A stretch of 64,000 nucleotides of DNA, from contig NZ_CP017297.1 in the NCBI RefSeq assembly GCF_001969445.1, forward strand, positions 2,418,001 through 2,482,000. The letters run 5' to 3'. Shown in pieces: positions 56,904-64,000 of this stretch. Source of the stretch: Brachybacterium sp. P6-10-X1 (GTDB lineage Bacteria > Actinomycetota > Actinomycetes > Actinomycetales > Dermabacteraceae). Every line of letters starts with the position of its first letter. Within the stretch, counting starts at the first letter, position 1. The notes under the pieces are model-generated. The model did no database searches. It was not told where the DNA came from and worked only from the letters and a program-made list of their open reading frames with translations. The translations under genes and the position numbers were made by a program.

Positions 56904-56958
56904 AGCACGGCGCCCGGTGTCGCGTGGAGTTCTTCCGCGGGACACCGGGCGCCGTGCT
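56904..56958. terminator. Long stem-loop between convergent genes
   Basis: AGCACGGCGCCCGGTGTC at 56904-56921 pairs without mismatch with GACACCGGGCGCCGTGCT at 56941-56958; the 19-base loop itself closes with CGCG/CGCG. TTGTCGGTGCTTGTCGGTGC, an 11-bp repeat, follows on the plus strand. Probably a bidirectional terminator for the symporter and the aldo/keto reductase genes. Confidence 0.75.
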
Positions 56959-57043
56959 TGTCGGTGCTTGTCGGTGCAGGTGCTGGGCAGGGCCGGCAGC
57001 GAGCGGGGCCGGCCGCGAGCAGGGCCGGCGACCGCCGCGCCCG

Positions 57044-58048
57044 TCAGGCCAGGCGCTGCGCCGGGGAGACGGTCTTCGCGGGGTCCGTCTCGGGGATGTC
57101 GCCGAGCACCTCGTCGATGCGGGCCATCACGTCGCCGTCGAGCGTGACGCCCGTGGCCTTCACGTTCTCGCTGATCTGCTCGGGGCGGGACGCGCCGATG
57201 ATCGCGCCGGCCACGTTGTCGTTGCTCAGCACCCAGGCAACGGCGAGCTGCGCCATGGACAGCCCGAGATCCTCGGCGATCGGCTGCAGGCCCTGCACCG
57301 CCTCGAGCACCGGATCGTCCAGGAAGCGCTTGATCATGTCGGCGCCGCCCTTCTCGTCCCGGGCGCGCGAGCCCTCCGGCGCCGGGGTGCCCGGCGTGTA
57401 CTTGCCGGTGAGGATTCCCTGGGCGACCGGGGACCACACCACCTGGGAGACGCCGAGCTCACGCGAGGTGGGGACCACACGCTCCTCGATCACGCGCCAC
57501 AGCATCGAGTACTGCGGCTGGTTGGAGACCAGCTGGATGCCGAGCTCACGGGCCAGCTGATGGCCGGCGCGGATCTGGTCCGCGTTCCACTCGGAGACGC
57601 CGATGTACAGGGCCTTGCCGGAGTGGACGACGTCGGCGAACGCCTGCATCGTCTCCTCGAGCGGGGTCGCATAGTCGTAGCGGTGGGCCTGGTAGAGGTC
57701 GACGTAGTCGGTCTGCAGCCGGGTCAGCGAGGCGTCGATCGACTCACGGATGTGCTTGCGGGACAGACCGGTGTCGTTATGGCCCCGGGGGCCGGTGGGG
57801 AAGTAGACCTTGGTGAAGATCTCCAGCGACTCTCGCCGCTCTCCCTTCAGGGCCTCACCGAGGACGACCTCGGCGGCGGTGTTGGCGTAGGTGTCGGCGG
57901 TGTCGAACGTGGAGATGCCGGCGTCGAGCGCCGCACGCACGCAGGCGCGGGCCCGCTCGTCCTCCACCTGGGAGGCATGGGTGAGCCAGTTGCCGTAGAT
58001 GAGCTCGCTGATCTTCAGGCCGCTGCGGCCGAGGTGACGATGTTCCAT
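57044..58048 (-). CDS. Aldo/keto reductase (AKR6/YghZ-like, potassium-channel-beta type)
   Basis: A 334-residue NADPH-dependent reductase. The catalytic tetrad is visible as Asp 49 and Tyr 54 (FDTADTYAN), Lys 80 (FTKVYFPTG) and His 122 (YQAHRYD). The C-terminal cofactor loop has [10 protein letters not shown]. Length and FPTG after the Lys fit the AKR6/AKR13-like group that reduces aldehydes and ketones. No ribosome-binding site is obvious before the ATG at 58048. It is divergent from the aldehyde dehydrogenase gene, with which it may share control. Confidence 0.94.
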   Translation of the reverse strand: MEHRHLGRSGLKISELIYGNWLTHASQVEDERARACVRAALDAGISTFDTADTYANTAAEVVLGEALKGERRESLEIFTKVYFPTGPRGHNDTGLSRKHIRESIDASLTRLQTDYVDLYQAHRYDYATPLEETMQAFADVVHSGKALYIGVSEWNADQIRAGHQLARELGIQLVSNQPQYSMLWRVIEERVVPTSRELGVSQVVWSPVAQGILTGKYTPGTPAPEGSRARDEKGGADMIKRFLDDPVLEAVQGLQPIAEDLGLSMAQLAVAWVLSNDNVAGAIIGASRPEQISENVKATGVTLDGDVMARIDEVLGDIPETDPAKTVSPAQRLA

Positions 58049-58225
58049 ACCGGCAACCCTATGACGGCGAGCGGCGGCCCGACGACCGCGACCCCGGGAT
58101 CACGCCCCTACGGCCCCGACCGAAGGGCCTATCCTGGTGATCCACGTCATAGCGCGGCGCACCCCGACCCGAGCGGTGGCCGGGGCCCGCGCTCCCGACT
58201 CGACGACGAGCACCGAGGAGAGCAC

Positions 58226-59749
58226 ATGAGCATCTACGCACGACCGGGGACCGACGGCGCGAAGGTCTCCTTCAAGCCCCGCTACGAGAACTACATCGGC
58301 GGCGGTTGGGTCCCGCCTGTCAAGGGCGAGTACTTCGAGAATCCCACCCCCGTGACCGGCCGGATCTTCACCGAGGTGGCCCGCTCCACCGCGGAGGACG
58401 TCGAACTGGCCCTGGACGCCGCCCATGCCGCCGCACCCGCCTGGGGGACGACCGCCGTCGCCGAGCGGGCCGTGATCCTGAACCGGATCGCCGACCGCAT
58501 CGAGGAGAACCTCGAGATGCTGGCGGTGGCCGAGACCTGGGACAACGGCAAGCCCGTCCGCGAATGCCTGAACGCGGACCTGCCGCTGGTGGTGGACCAC
58601 TTCCGCTACTTCGCCGGGGCGATCCGGGCGCAGGAGGGCGCGCTCTCGCAGATCGACGAGGACACCGTCGCCTACCACTTCCACGAACCGCTCGGCGTGG
58701 TCGGCCAGATCATCCCGTGGAACTTCCCGATCCTCATGGCCACCTGGAAGCTCGCCCCGGCACTGGCGGCGGGCAACGCCGTGGTGCTCAAGCCCGCCGA
58801 ACAGACCCCGGCCTCGATCCTGGTGCTCGCCGAGCTCATCGGGGATCTGCTGCCGGACGGCGTGCTGAACATCGTCAACGGCTTCGGGGCGGAGGCCGGC
58901 AGACCGCTGGCCTCGAACAAGCGGGTCAAGAAGATCGCCTTCACCGGCGAGACCACCACCGGACGGCTGATCATGCAGTACGCCTCGCAGAACCTGATCC
59001 CGGTGACCCTGGAGCTGGGCGGCAAGAGCCCGAACCTGTTCTTCGAGGACGTCGCCTCGGCGAAGGACGACTACTACGACAAGGCGCTCGAGGGTTTCGC
59101 GATGTTCTCGCTGAACCAGGGCGAGGTGTGCACGTGTCCCTCCAGGGCGCTGGTGCAGGCCTCGATCTACGACTCGTTCGTGGCGGACGGGATCGCCCGC
59201 GTGGAGGCCACGAAGCAGGGAGATCCGCTGGACACGGACACCATGATCGGGGCGCAGGCCAGCAACGACCAGCTCGAGAAGATCCTGTCCTATCTCGACA
59301 TCGGCAGACAGGAGGGCGCGAAGCTGCTCACCGGCGGCGAGCGCGCCGACCTGGGCGGGGATCTCTCCGGCGGCTACTACGTCACCCCCACGATCTTCGA
59401 GGGCGACAACTCGATGCGGATCTTCCAGGAGGAGATCTTCGGTCCGGTGCTCGCGCTGACCCGCTTCGACGGGTACGACGACGCCATCTCGATCGCGAAC
59501 GACACCCTCTACGGGCTCGGGGCGGGCGTGTGGAGCCGTCAGCAGAACACCATCTACCGGGCCGGCCGCGCCATCCAGGCCGGTCGCGTCTGGGTGAACA
59601 ACTACCACTCCTACCCGGCGCACGCCGCGTTCGGCGGGTACAAGTCCTCGGGCATCGGACGGGAGAACCACCTGATGATGCTCGACCACTACCAGCAGAC
59701 GAAGAACATGCTGGTCAGCTACTCGGAGAAGAAGCTCGGCTTCTTCTGA
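58226..59749 (+). CDS. NAD-dependent aldehyde dehydrogenase (acetaldehyde/ExaC-like)
   Basis: A 507-residue enzyme that oxidises an aldehyde to its acid. [21 protein letters not shown] binds [13 protein letters not shown] gives the general-base Glu, and the nucleophile Cys 302 lies in GEVCTCPSR, where Cys 304 follows as in acetaldehyde dehydrogenases of the ExaC/AldB group. GAGGAG precedes ATG 58226. TATCCT at about 58130 could be its -10. The DUF779 gene 138 bp downstream is the usual companion of this ALDH group. Confidence 0.94.
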   Translation: MSIYARPGTDGAKVSFKPRYENYIGGGWVPPVKGEYFENPTPVTGRIFTEVARSTAEDVELALDAAHAAAPAWGTTAVAERAVILNRIADRIEENLEMLAVAETWDNGKPVRECLNADLPLVVDHFRYFAGAIRAQEGALSQIDEDTVAYHFHEPLGVVGQIIPWNFPILMATWKLAPALAAGNAVVLKPAEQTPASILVLAELIGDLLPDGVLNIVNGFGAEAGRPLASNKRVKKIAFTGETTTGRLIMQYASQNLIPVTLELGGKSPNLFFEDVASAKDDYYDKALEGFAMFSLNQGEVCTCPSRALVQASIYDSFVADGIARVEATKQGDPLDTDTMIGAQASNDQLEKILSYLDIGRQEGAKLLTGGERADLGGDLSGGYYVTPTIFEGDNSMRIFQEEIFGPVLALTRFDGYDDAISIANDTLYGLGAGVWSRQQNTIYRAGRAIQAGRVWVNNYHSYPAHAAFGGYKSSGIGRENHLMMLDHYQQTKNMLVSYSEKKLGFF

Positions 59750-59887
59750 TCGATACGGCTGACGGGCTGGTCGCGAGGTTCCGGCCCCACGACCGCCCGA
59801 CGGGCGGGCATCGGGGTCCCGACTCCGCGGCCCGCCCGTCCGGCCACACCTCACTTTTCCCATCGGCCGCTCACGGAAGGAACGACC

Positions 59888-60685
59888 ATGACCGATCCCT
59901 CCACCCCTGACGACGCGACGATCCCGCCGCCCAGCGAGCCACCCATGTCCCCGCCGGGGCGGCCGCCCGCCGAGCCGCCCACGGCGCCACCGACCGATCC
60001 CCCGGGCCCGCCGCCCACGGGTCCGCCGGGACCGATGCCCGGTCGACCGCCCGAGCCGGTCCCGATCCCGGGGCAGCCTCCGCAGCCCGAACCCGCCCCG
60101 CCGGAGCCCGAACCCGAGCCCGAGCAGCCGCCTCCGGACGAGCCTCCGCCCGGGGCGCCGCCGCGCACCGCGGGCCGGCTGTACGACGCTCAGCTCTCGG
60201 CCGGGAGCTCTCCTTCTGCCGCCGACGGGCCCGCTCCGCAGCCGGGCCAGCCGCCCGCCCCCGACCTGCCGGAGCCGACCGCGGCCGATGACGTGCTCGA
60301 GGCGGATCCCACGATCGAGGGCGAGGACTTCTCGCGCGTCGCCTTCACCCCGGCCGCCGTCACCCAGCTGCAGAGACTCATCGACCGCACCGGTCCGCTG
60401 ATGTTCCACCAGTCCGGCGGCTGCTGCGACGGCTCCTCCCCCATGTGCTATCCCGAGGGCGACCTCATCACCGGGGACGCCGACGTGCGCATGGGCCACG
60501 TCGAGGTGCCGCTGCCGGATGGCGCCACCTCGCCGCTGGACTTCTGGATGAGCCGGGAGCAGTTCACCTATTGGCGTCACACGCACCTGACGATCGATCT
60601 GGTCGACGGGCGCGGCGGCGGCTTCAGCCTCGAATCGCCCGACGGCAAGAGGTTCCTGACCAGGTCGCGACTGCTCATGGACTGA
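59888..60685 (+). CDS. DUF779 protein with a long proline-rich N-terminal extension
   Basis: A 265-residue protein. The C-terminal 118 residues are DUF779, the small conserved partner of aldehyde dehydrogenase operons: HQSGGCCDGSSPMCYPEGD carries three Cys (paired and single) that could bind a metal or react with aldehydes, then VRMGHVEVPL and FWMSREQFTYW. Residues 10-125 are Pro/Glu/Gly-rich, PEPEPEPEQPPP-like, which normal DUF779 proteins of about 120 residues lack. GGAAGGA precedes ATG 59888. The extension is in frame and in one open frame, so it appears real. Function of DUF779 is unproven. Confidence 0.85.
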   Translation: MTDPSTPDDATIPPPSEPPMSPPGRPPAEPPTAPPTDPPGPPPTGPPGPMPGRPPEPVPIPGQPPQPEPAPPEPEPEPEQPPPDEPPPGAPPRTAGRLYDAQLSAGSSPSAADGPAPQPGQPPAPDLPEPTAADDVLEADPTIEGEDFSRVAFTPAAVTQLQRLIDRTGPLMFHQSGGCCDGSSPMCYPEGDLITGDADVRMGHVEVPLPDGATSPLDFWMSREQFTYWRHTHLTIDLVDGRGGGFSLESPDGKRFLTRSRLLMD

Positions 60686-60770
60686 CGATCTCGCCGCCCC
60701 GGCACCCGCGGGGCGGTGCCGACGACACGGCACGAGCAGGGGTTCGGCGCGGGGCAGGCGGGAGTTCGGC

Positions 60771-60846
60771 GCGGCGCAGGCAGGGCGGTGCGGCGCAGGC
60801 AGGGCGGTGCGGCGCAGGCGGGGCGGTGCGGCGCAGGCGGGGCGGT
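60771..60846. repeat. 19-bp tandem repeat, four copies
   Basis: GCGGCGCAGGCAGGGCGGT at 60771 and 60790, then the same with one base changed at 60809 and 60828; a fifth partial copy follows. It lies between the convergent DUF779 and MerR-type genes. Confidence 0.92.
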
Positions 60847-60883
60847 GCGGCGCCGGCCCGGGGCCCGGCTCGGCGTCTCCGAT

Positions 60884-61507
60884 TCAGTCGTCGTCGGGTT
60901 TCCCGGCCTGCCGCACGGACACGTGCCGCTGGGCGAGCAGGCGCAGCGCGGACAGCACCGGCTCCATCATGATCGTGCCGATGACGACGCGGCGCACCGC
61001 GTCGCCGGCCCCCTGGGGCACCGCCGCGACATCCACCCGGGCCACCTGCTCCACCGCGTCGGCGTAATCGCCCATCATCGCCTCGTCGACATGGATCCCC
61101 GCCGCCTCGCACGCCGCCCACGCGTTCCCCAGCTGCTCGAGGACCGGGTCTCCTGGTCCCGTCGGCCAGCCACGTGCGGCGACCCAGGCGTGCACAGGGT
61201 CGACGGGCCGCGCCTCGGCGCCCTCCCCGCCGCCGCCCGTCAGGGCGTCCTGCGCCGTGGAGAGCACGTCGAGCCGCTGGGGGTCTGGGTCATCGATCAC
61301 CGCGAGCACCCGGCGGACGGCGGCGATGCCCAGCCCGCCGGTCTGCACCAGCGCCCGGATCAGGCGCAGACGCTCCGCATGCCCGTCGTCGTAGTCGGCG
61401 GTGGTGCGCGAGCTGCGGCGCCCCGCGGGCAGCAGGCCTTCGCGCAGGTAGTACTTGATGGTGCCGATCGGCACGTCGGTCGTCGCCGACAGCTCCGAGA
61501 TCCTCAT
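60884..61507 (-). CDS. MerR-family transcriptional regulator
   Basis: A 207-residue regulator. MRISELSATTDVPIGTIKYYLREGLLPAG is the winged-helix start of MerR proteins, and the ALVQTGGLGIAAVRRVLAVID helix continues the dimer region. The rest is an all-helical effector part with no Cys cluster, so it is more like the drug/organic-ligand type than the metal type. ATG 61507 has GAGAGGA upstream. It is divergent from the DUF4188 gene and the palindrome between them is the likely target. Confidence 0.88.
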   Translation of the reverse strand: MRISELSATTDVPIGTIKYYLREGLLPAGRRSSRTTADYDDGHAERLRLIRALVQTGGLGIAAVRRVLAVIDDPDPQRLDVLSTAQDALTGGGGEGAEARPVDPVHAWVAARGWPTGPGDPVLEQLGNAWAACEAAGIHVDEAMMGDYADAVEQVARVDVAAVPQGAGDAVRRVVIGTIMMEPVLSALRLLAQRHVSVRQAGKPDDD

Positions 61508-61596
61508 GCCGTCCTCTCCCGCTGCGCGGAACCTTCTCGCCGTCATCCCCGGCCCACCGGATAGCCCTTGACAGCGGACCTCCGTGAGCACACTCT

Positions 61597-61615
61597 TAGA
61601 AAGTAGCACTTTCTA
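61597..61615. promoter_or_regulatory. TAGAAAGT-AGC-ACTTTCTA operator between MerR and DUF4188 genes
   Basis: A perfect 8-bp inverted repeat with a 3-bp centre, AT-rich in GC-rich DNA. TTGACA (61568-61573) on the plus strand is about 20 bp before TCTTAG, which overlaps the left arm; a stretched spacer of 19-20 bp is the rule for MerR-activated promoters. The next start codon is 18 bp downstream. Confidence 0.7.
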
Positions 61616-61632
61616 GTCGAGGAGGACCAGTC

Positions 61633-62229
61633 ATGGGCTCCCACCCGCACCCCGCATCGACCCCGCATCCCCGGAGGTCGCGGCGCGCGACGACCCGCCC
61701 GCCCAGCCTCACCCACGCTCCGGTCGACGGCATCGTCGTCTTCCACATCGGCATGACGGTCCACCGGCCGCTCCGTCCCGACCTGTGGGGTCCCGTCTTC
61801 GCCGCGATGCCGCGCATGCTGGCCGAGCTCTCTCGAGCCAAGGCGGCGCACGAGCGCGGCGAGGGCGAGGACCTCGGTTTCCTCGACGCGCACTCGATGT
61901 TCGGCGGCACCGGACCCTGGGTCGTGCAGTACTGGAAGAGCGTGGAGCACCTGTACGCCTACGCCCGGATGAGCGAGAAGGCGCACCTGCCCGCCTGGCA
62001 GACGTTCAACCGGCTCGCGCGGAAGCATCCGGGCGCGGTCGGGATCTGGCACGAGACCTACGACGTCCCCTCCTCCGGCATCGAGACGCTCTACGGCAAC
62101 GGGGCGACGGTGGGCCTGGCGAAGGCCGTCGGCACCGTGCCGCTGACCGCCCGGGGAAAGGCGGCGCGCCAGCGGCTGGACACCCGCCTGCCCGGCGAGC
62201 AATCGGCGAGCGCCGGGGCGGGGGCCTGA
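61633..62229 (+). CDS. DUF4188 monooxygenase-like protein
   Basis: A 198-residue protein of the DUF4188 kind, related to phenylacetaldoxime-dehydratase/monooxygenase-like dimeric alpha-beta barrels. Distinct blocks are VFHIGMTVHRPLRPDLWGPVFAAMPRML, DAHSMFGGTGPWVVQYW and GIWHETYDVP with the His/Glu pair. About 30 residues at the start are Pro/Arg-rich and probably disordered. CGAGGAGGA precedes the ATG. The gene is divergent from a MerR-type regulator, a common pairing that suggests induction by a small hydrophobic compound. Confidence 0.82.
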   Translation: MGSHPHPASTPHPRRSRRATTRPPSLTHAPVDGIVVFHIGMTVHRPLRPDLWGPVFAAMPRMLAELSRAKAAHERGEGEDLGFLDAHSMFGGTGPWVVQYWKSVEHLYAYARMSEKAHLPAWQTFNRLARKHPGAVGIWHETYDVPSSGIETLYGNGATVGLAKAVGTVPLTARGKAARQRLDTRLPGEQSASAGAGA

Positions 62230-62313
62230 GCCGCCGGGGCGCGGGCCCGGCCCTGCGATGCTGCGATGTCGGCCGCCCCCGGAGGACGAGCTGCCGACGT
62301 GCGCGGACCGCGA

Positions 62314-62340
62314 TGTCACACCGTGCCGCCGGCCGGTGTC
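62314..62340 (+). promoter_or_regulatory. Probable ECF41 sigma-factor promoter
   Basis: TGTCACA at 62314-62320, 16 bp, then TGTC at 62337-62340. The described ECF41 consensus is TGTCACA at -35 and CGTC at -10 with about 16 bp between; this has the full -35 and three of four -10 bases. It lies 50 bp before the first gene of the operon that encodes an ECF41 sigma factor. Confidence 0.75.
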
Positions 62341-62389
62341 CTCTTCCTGACGGGCCCTGCCGACGGGTCCGCGGAGAGAAGGGGAAGCC

Positions 62390-63010
62390 ATGTCCGCCAT
62401 CACGCCATTGCACAGCCTGAGCCCCTCGCGCCCGGCGCCGCGGGTGCCCCTGGACCGCGACGGACGGTTCGAGAAGGTCGCGCGCTGGGTGGTCCGTCGC
62501 GTCTACGGGAAGGTTCTGGATCCGCTGGAGGCCTCGTTCCATCACCGCCCGGCGCTCGCCTCGATGCTGGTTCTCGAGGCGACCGCCTCGTTCTGGAAGA
62601 AGCTCCCACCCACGCTCCGGGCGCTGGCCGTGATGGCCCCGGCCCGCGAGATCGGCTGCTCCTGGTGCATGGACTTCGGGTACTGGGAGTACCACCACCG
62701 CGGCGTGGACCCGCGCAAGCTCCGCGACATCGGGGCGTGGCGCACCAGTTCGGCCTACTCCCCGCTGGAGCGGGCTGTGCTGGAGTACGCGGTGGCCGCC
62801 ACGGCGACCCCGTCGGCCGTGACCGACGAGATGGTGGCCGCGCTCCGCGCGGATCTCAGCGACGGGCAGATGGTCGAGCTGGCCGCGCTGGTCTCGTTGG
62901 AGAACTACCGCTCGCGCACGAACGCGGGACTGGGCCTGACCAGCCAGGGGTTCGCGGACGACTGCGGGGTACCCTCGAGCACGGAGCACCGACCCCCAGG
63001 AGCCCCATGA
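62390..63010 (+). CDS. AhpD-like carboxymuconolactone decarboxylase-family protein
   Basis: A 206-residue all-helical protein of the CMD/AhpD family. The redox-type motif GCSWCMDF puts Cys at 90 and 93, and EYHHRGVD supplies the His often found after it. Such proteins act as peroxidase partners or decarboxylases. AAGGGGAAG precedes the ATG. Its stop overlaps the sigma-factor start (ATGA), and CMD-family genes are the commonest targets and neighbours of ECF41 sigma factors. Confidence 0.88.
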   Translation: MSAITPLHSLSPSRPAPRVPLDRDGRFEKVARWVVRRVYGKVLDPLEASFHHRPALASMLVLEATASFWKKLPPTLRALAVMAPAREIGCSWCMDFGYWEYHHRGVDPRKLRDIGAWRTSSAYSPLERAVLEYAVAATATPSAVTDEMVAALRADLSDGQMVELAALVSLENYRSRTNAGLGLTSQGFADDCGVPSSTEHRPPGAP

Positions 63011-63894
63011 CCACGACCCACGAGGCAGCATTCGCATCCCACCGCAGGGCCCTCCTCGGGGCCGCGTACCGGGTGCTGGGCACGGTCCAGGACAGCGAGG
63101 ACGCCGTCCAGGAGACCTGGCTGCGCTGGCAGGACGTGGACCTGGCGTCCGTGCGCGAGCCCCGCGCGTTCCTGCTCACGGCCGTCACCCGCACAGCGCT
63201 GAACACGGTGCGCACGCGCAGCCGGCTGCGGGAGGAGTACATCGGCCCGTGGCTGCCCGAGCCGGTCTCGACGGATGCCGCGGCGGATCCGGGGCGTGCC
63301 GCGGAGATCGCCGATGACGTGTCCTTGGCCCTGCTGGTCGTGCTCGAATCGCTCTCCCCGCTCGAACGTGCGGCCTTCGTGCTCCATGAGGTGTTCGCCG
63401 CCCCGTACTCCGAGATCGCCGAGACCCTCGAGCGCTCCGAGGCCTCCGTGCGGCAGCTGGTCAGCCGCGCGCGTGCGCACGTCCGCGAGCGCACTCCGCG
63501 TCATCCGGTCGACGAGAGCGCCCATCGCGCCCTGACCGAGGCATTCCTGGAGGCGGTGCGCGGCACGGCGGCGCTCGAGGACATGGTCTCGGTGCTATCC
63601 CCCGGTGTCGTCCTGACCACCGACGGCGGCGGGCACGCCAAGGCCGCCCGCCGACCCGTCCGCGGCACGGACCACGTGCTGCGGTTCGCCGCCGGGGTGC
63701 TGGCCAAGCCCGAGGTCGCGATCCTGTCGTGGCAGGTCGCCGAGGTCAACGGGCGGCCGGCGCTGGTCGGACACGACGGGCCACGGGTGGACTGCGTGGT
63801 CTGGGTCGAGGGCGAGACAGCAGACGCCCAGACGGTGGTGACCCGCATCGACATGATCCGCAATCCCGAGAAGCTCGGCGCCGTGCGGGTCTGA
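63007..63894 (+). CDS. ECF41-group RNA polymerase sigma factor (SigJ-like)
   Basis: A 295-residue sigma factor. Region 2 is near residues 8-75 (GAAYRVLGTVQDSEDAVQETWLRW) and region 4 near 112-165 (LSPLERAAFVLHEVF...YSEIAETLERSEASVRQLVSRAR). The C-terminal 130 residues are a SnoaL/NTF2-like domain that replaces a separate anti-sigma factor. All group marks are present: WLPEP at 82-86, DGGG at 206-209 and NPEKL near the end (NPDKL in the consensus). ATG 63007 overlaps the CMD stop. It should direct transcription of its own operon from the promoter at 62314. Confidence 0.95.
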   Translation: MTTTHEAAFASHRRALLGAAYRVLGTVQDSEDAVQETWLRWQDVDLASVREPRAFLLTAVTRTALNTVRTRSRLREEYIGPWLPEPVSTDAAADPGRAAEIADDVSLALLVVLESLSPLERAAFVLHEVFAAPYSEIAETLERSEASVRQLVSRARAHVRERTPRHPVDESAHRALTEAFLEAVRGTAALEDMVSVLSPGVVLTTDGGGHAKAARRPVRGTDHVLRFAAGVLAKPEVAILSWQVAEVNGRPALVGHDGPRVDCVVWVEGETADAQTVVTRIDMIRNPEKLGAVRV

Positions 63895-64000
63895 GAAGAC
63901 CTCGGTGTCCCGGACGCCGACCGACGGCGCGGCGGCGTCACGGCCGGGGCCGCGACGGGCAGGACGGCGGACCTGCCCCGGGTGTCGCGCAGGAGCATCC
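63895..64000. other. Right edge, no gene recognised
   Basis: About 100 bp after the sigma-factor stop. A minus-strand frame is open into the edge, but it lies antisense to the sigma-factor gene and has no recognised family. Confidence 0.35.

Noticed and set aside
63501-63998. Minus-strand open frame at the right edge
   Set aside because: Mostly antisense to the ECF41 sigma factor; no recognisable domain and no start context.

Overview
The window is very GC-rich DNA with dense, often overlapping genes (ATGA or TGATG junctions), GTG starts, twin-arginine lipoprotein leaders and an SRP RNA of actinobacterial type. It looks like the chromosome of an actinobacterium of the order Micrococcales; a Brachybacterium/Dermabacteraceae-like host is my guess from gene content and cannot be proven here. 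I see no rRNA, tRNA, phage, insertion sequence or CRISPR array.

Layout. 1-3731: end of a GH127 beta-L-arabinofuranosidase gene and an ABC sugar importer (binding protein, two permeases). 4374-12287 (minus): a tightly packed run lysC, asd, TetR regulator, PRC-barrel protein, GT4 glycosyltransferase, acyltransferase-3/SGNH protein. 13159-14103: an AbiEi/DUF559-type protein alone among repeats. 14628-21447: a polyol locus (mannitol-dehydrogenase-family enzyme, SorC-type regulator, divergent ABC importer) with three operator-like palindromes exactly 24 bp apart. 21960-29356: nadE, another ABC importer, a Bcr/CflA drug exporter and a lone sugar-binding lipoprotein. 29867-38116: a membrane protein, recR, a GH125 alpha-mannosidase, a 2Fe-2S ferredoxin, a GyrI-like protein, and a divergent four-gene locus pairing a short PEP-synthase-like protein and a histidine phosphatase with a small helix-turn-helix-like protein and an unrecognised protein. 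38135-48773: dnaX, membrane proteins, a VOC protein, a dicarboxylate/amino-acid symporter, an MFS transporter and a secreted beta-helix-like protein. 49028-56845: a GH101 endo-alpha-N-acetylgalactosaminidase, a TIGR01777 epimerase, a CPBP protease, the SRP RNA gene, and an AGCS alanine/glycine symporter. 57044-63894: aldo/keto reductase, aldehyde dehydrogenase with its DUF779 partner, a MerR/DUF4188 divergent pair, and an AhpD-like protein with an ECF41 sigma factor behind a likely ECF41 promoter.

The theme is carbohydrate scavenging: three glycoside hydrolases (GH127, GH125, GH101) and three CUT1-type importers, none with its own ATPase, which suggests a shared MsmK/MsmX-type ATPase encoded elsewhere.

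The most unusual content lies between genes. Six copies of a palindromic element of exactly 54 bp (22-bp arms, 10-bp centre in the clearest copies) sit in four intergenic regions, three of them between convergent genes. Separately, at least four genes (SorC regulator, nadE, a sugar-binding protein, GH125) have a minisatellite whose first unit is the gene's own last codons and stop codon. I do not recognise either pattern as a described family.
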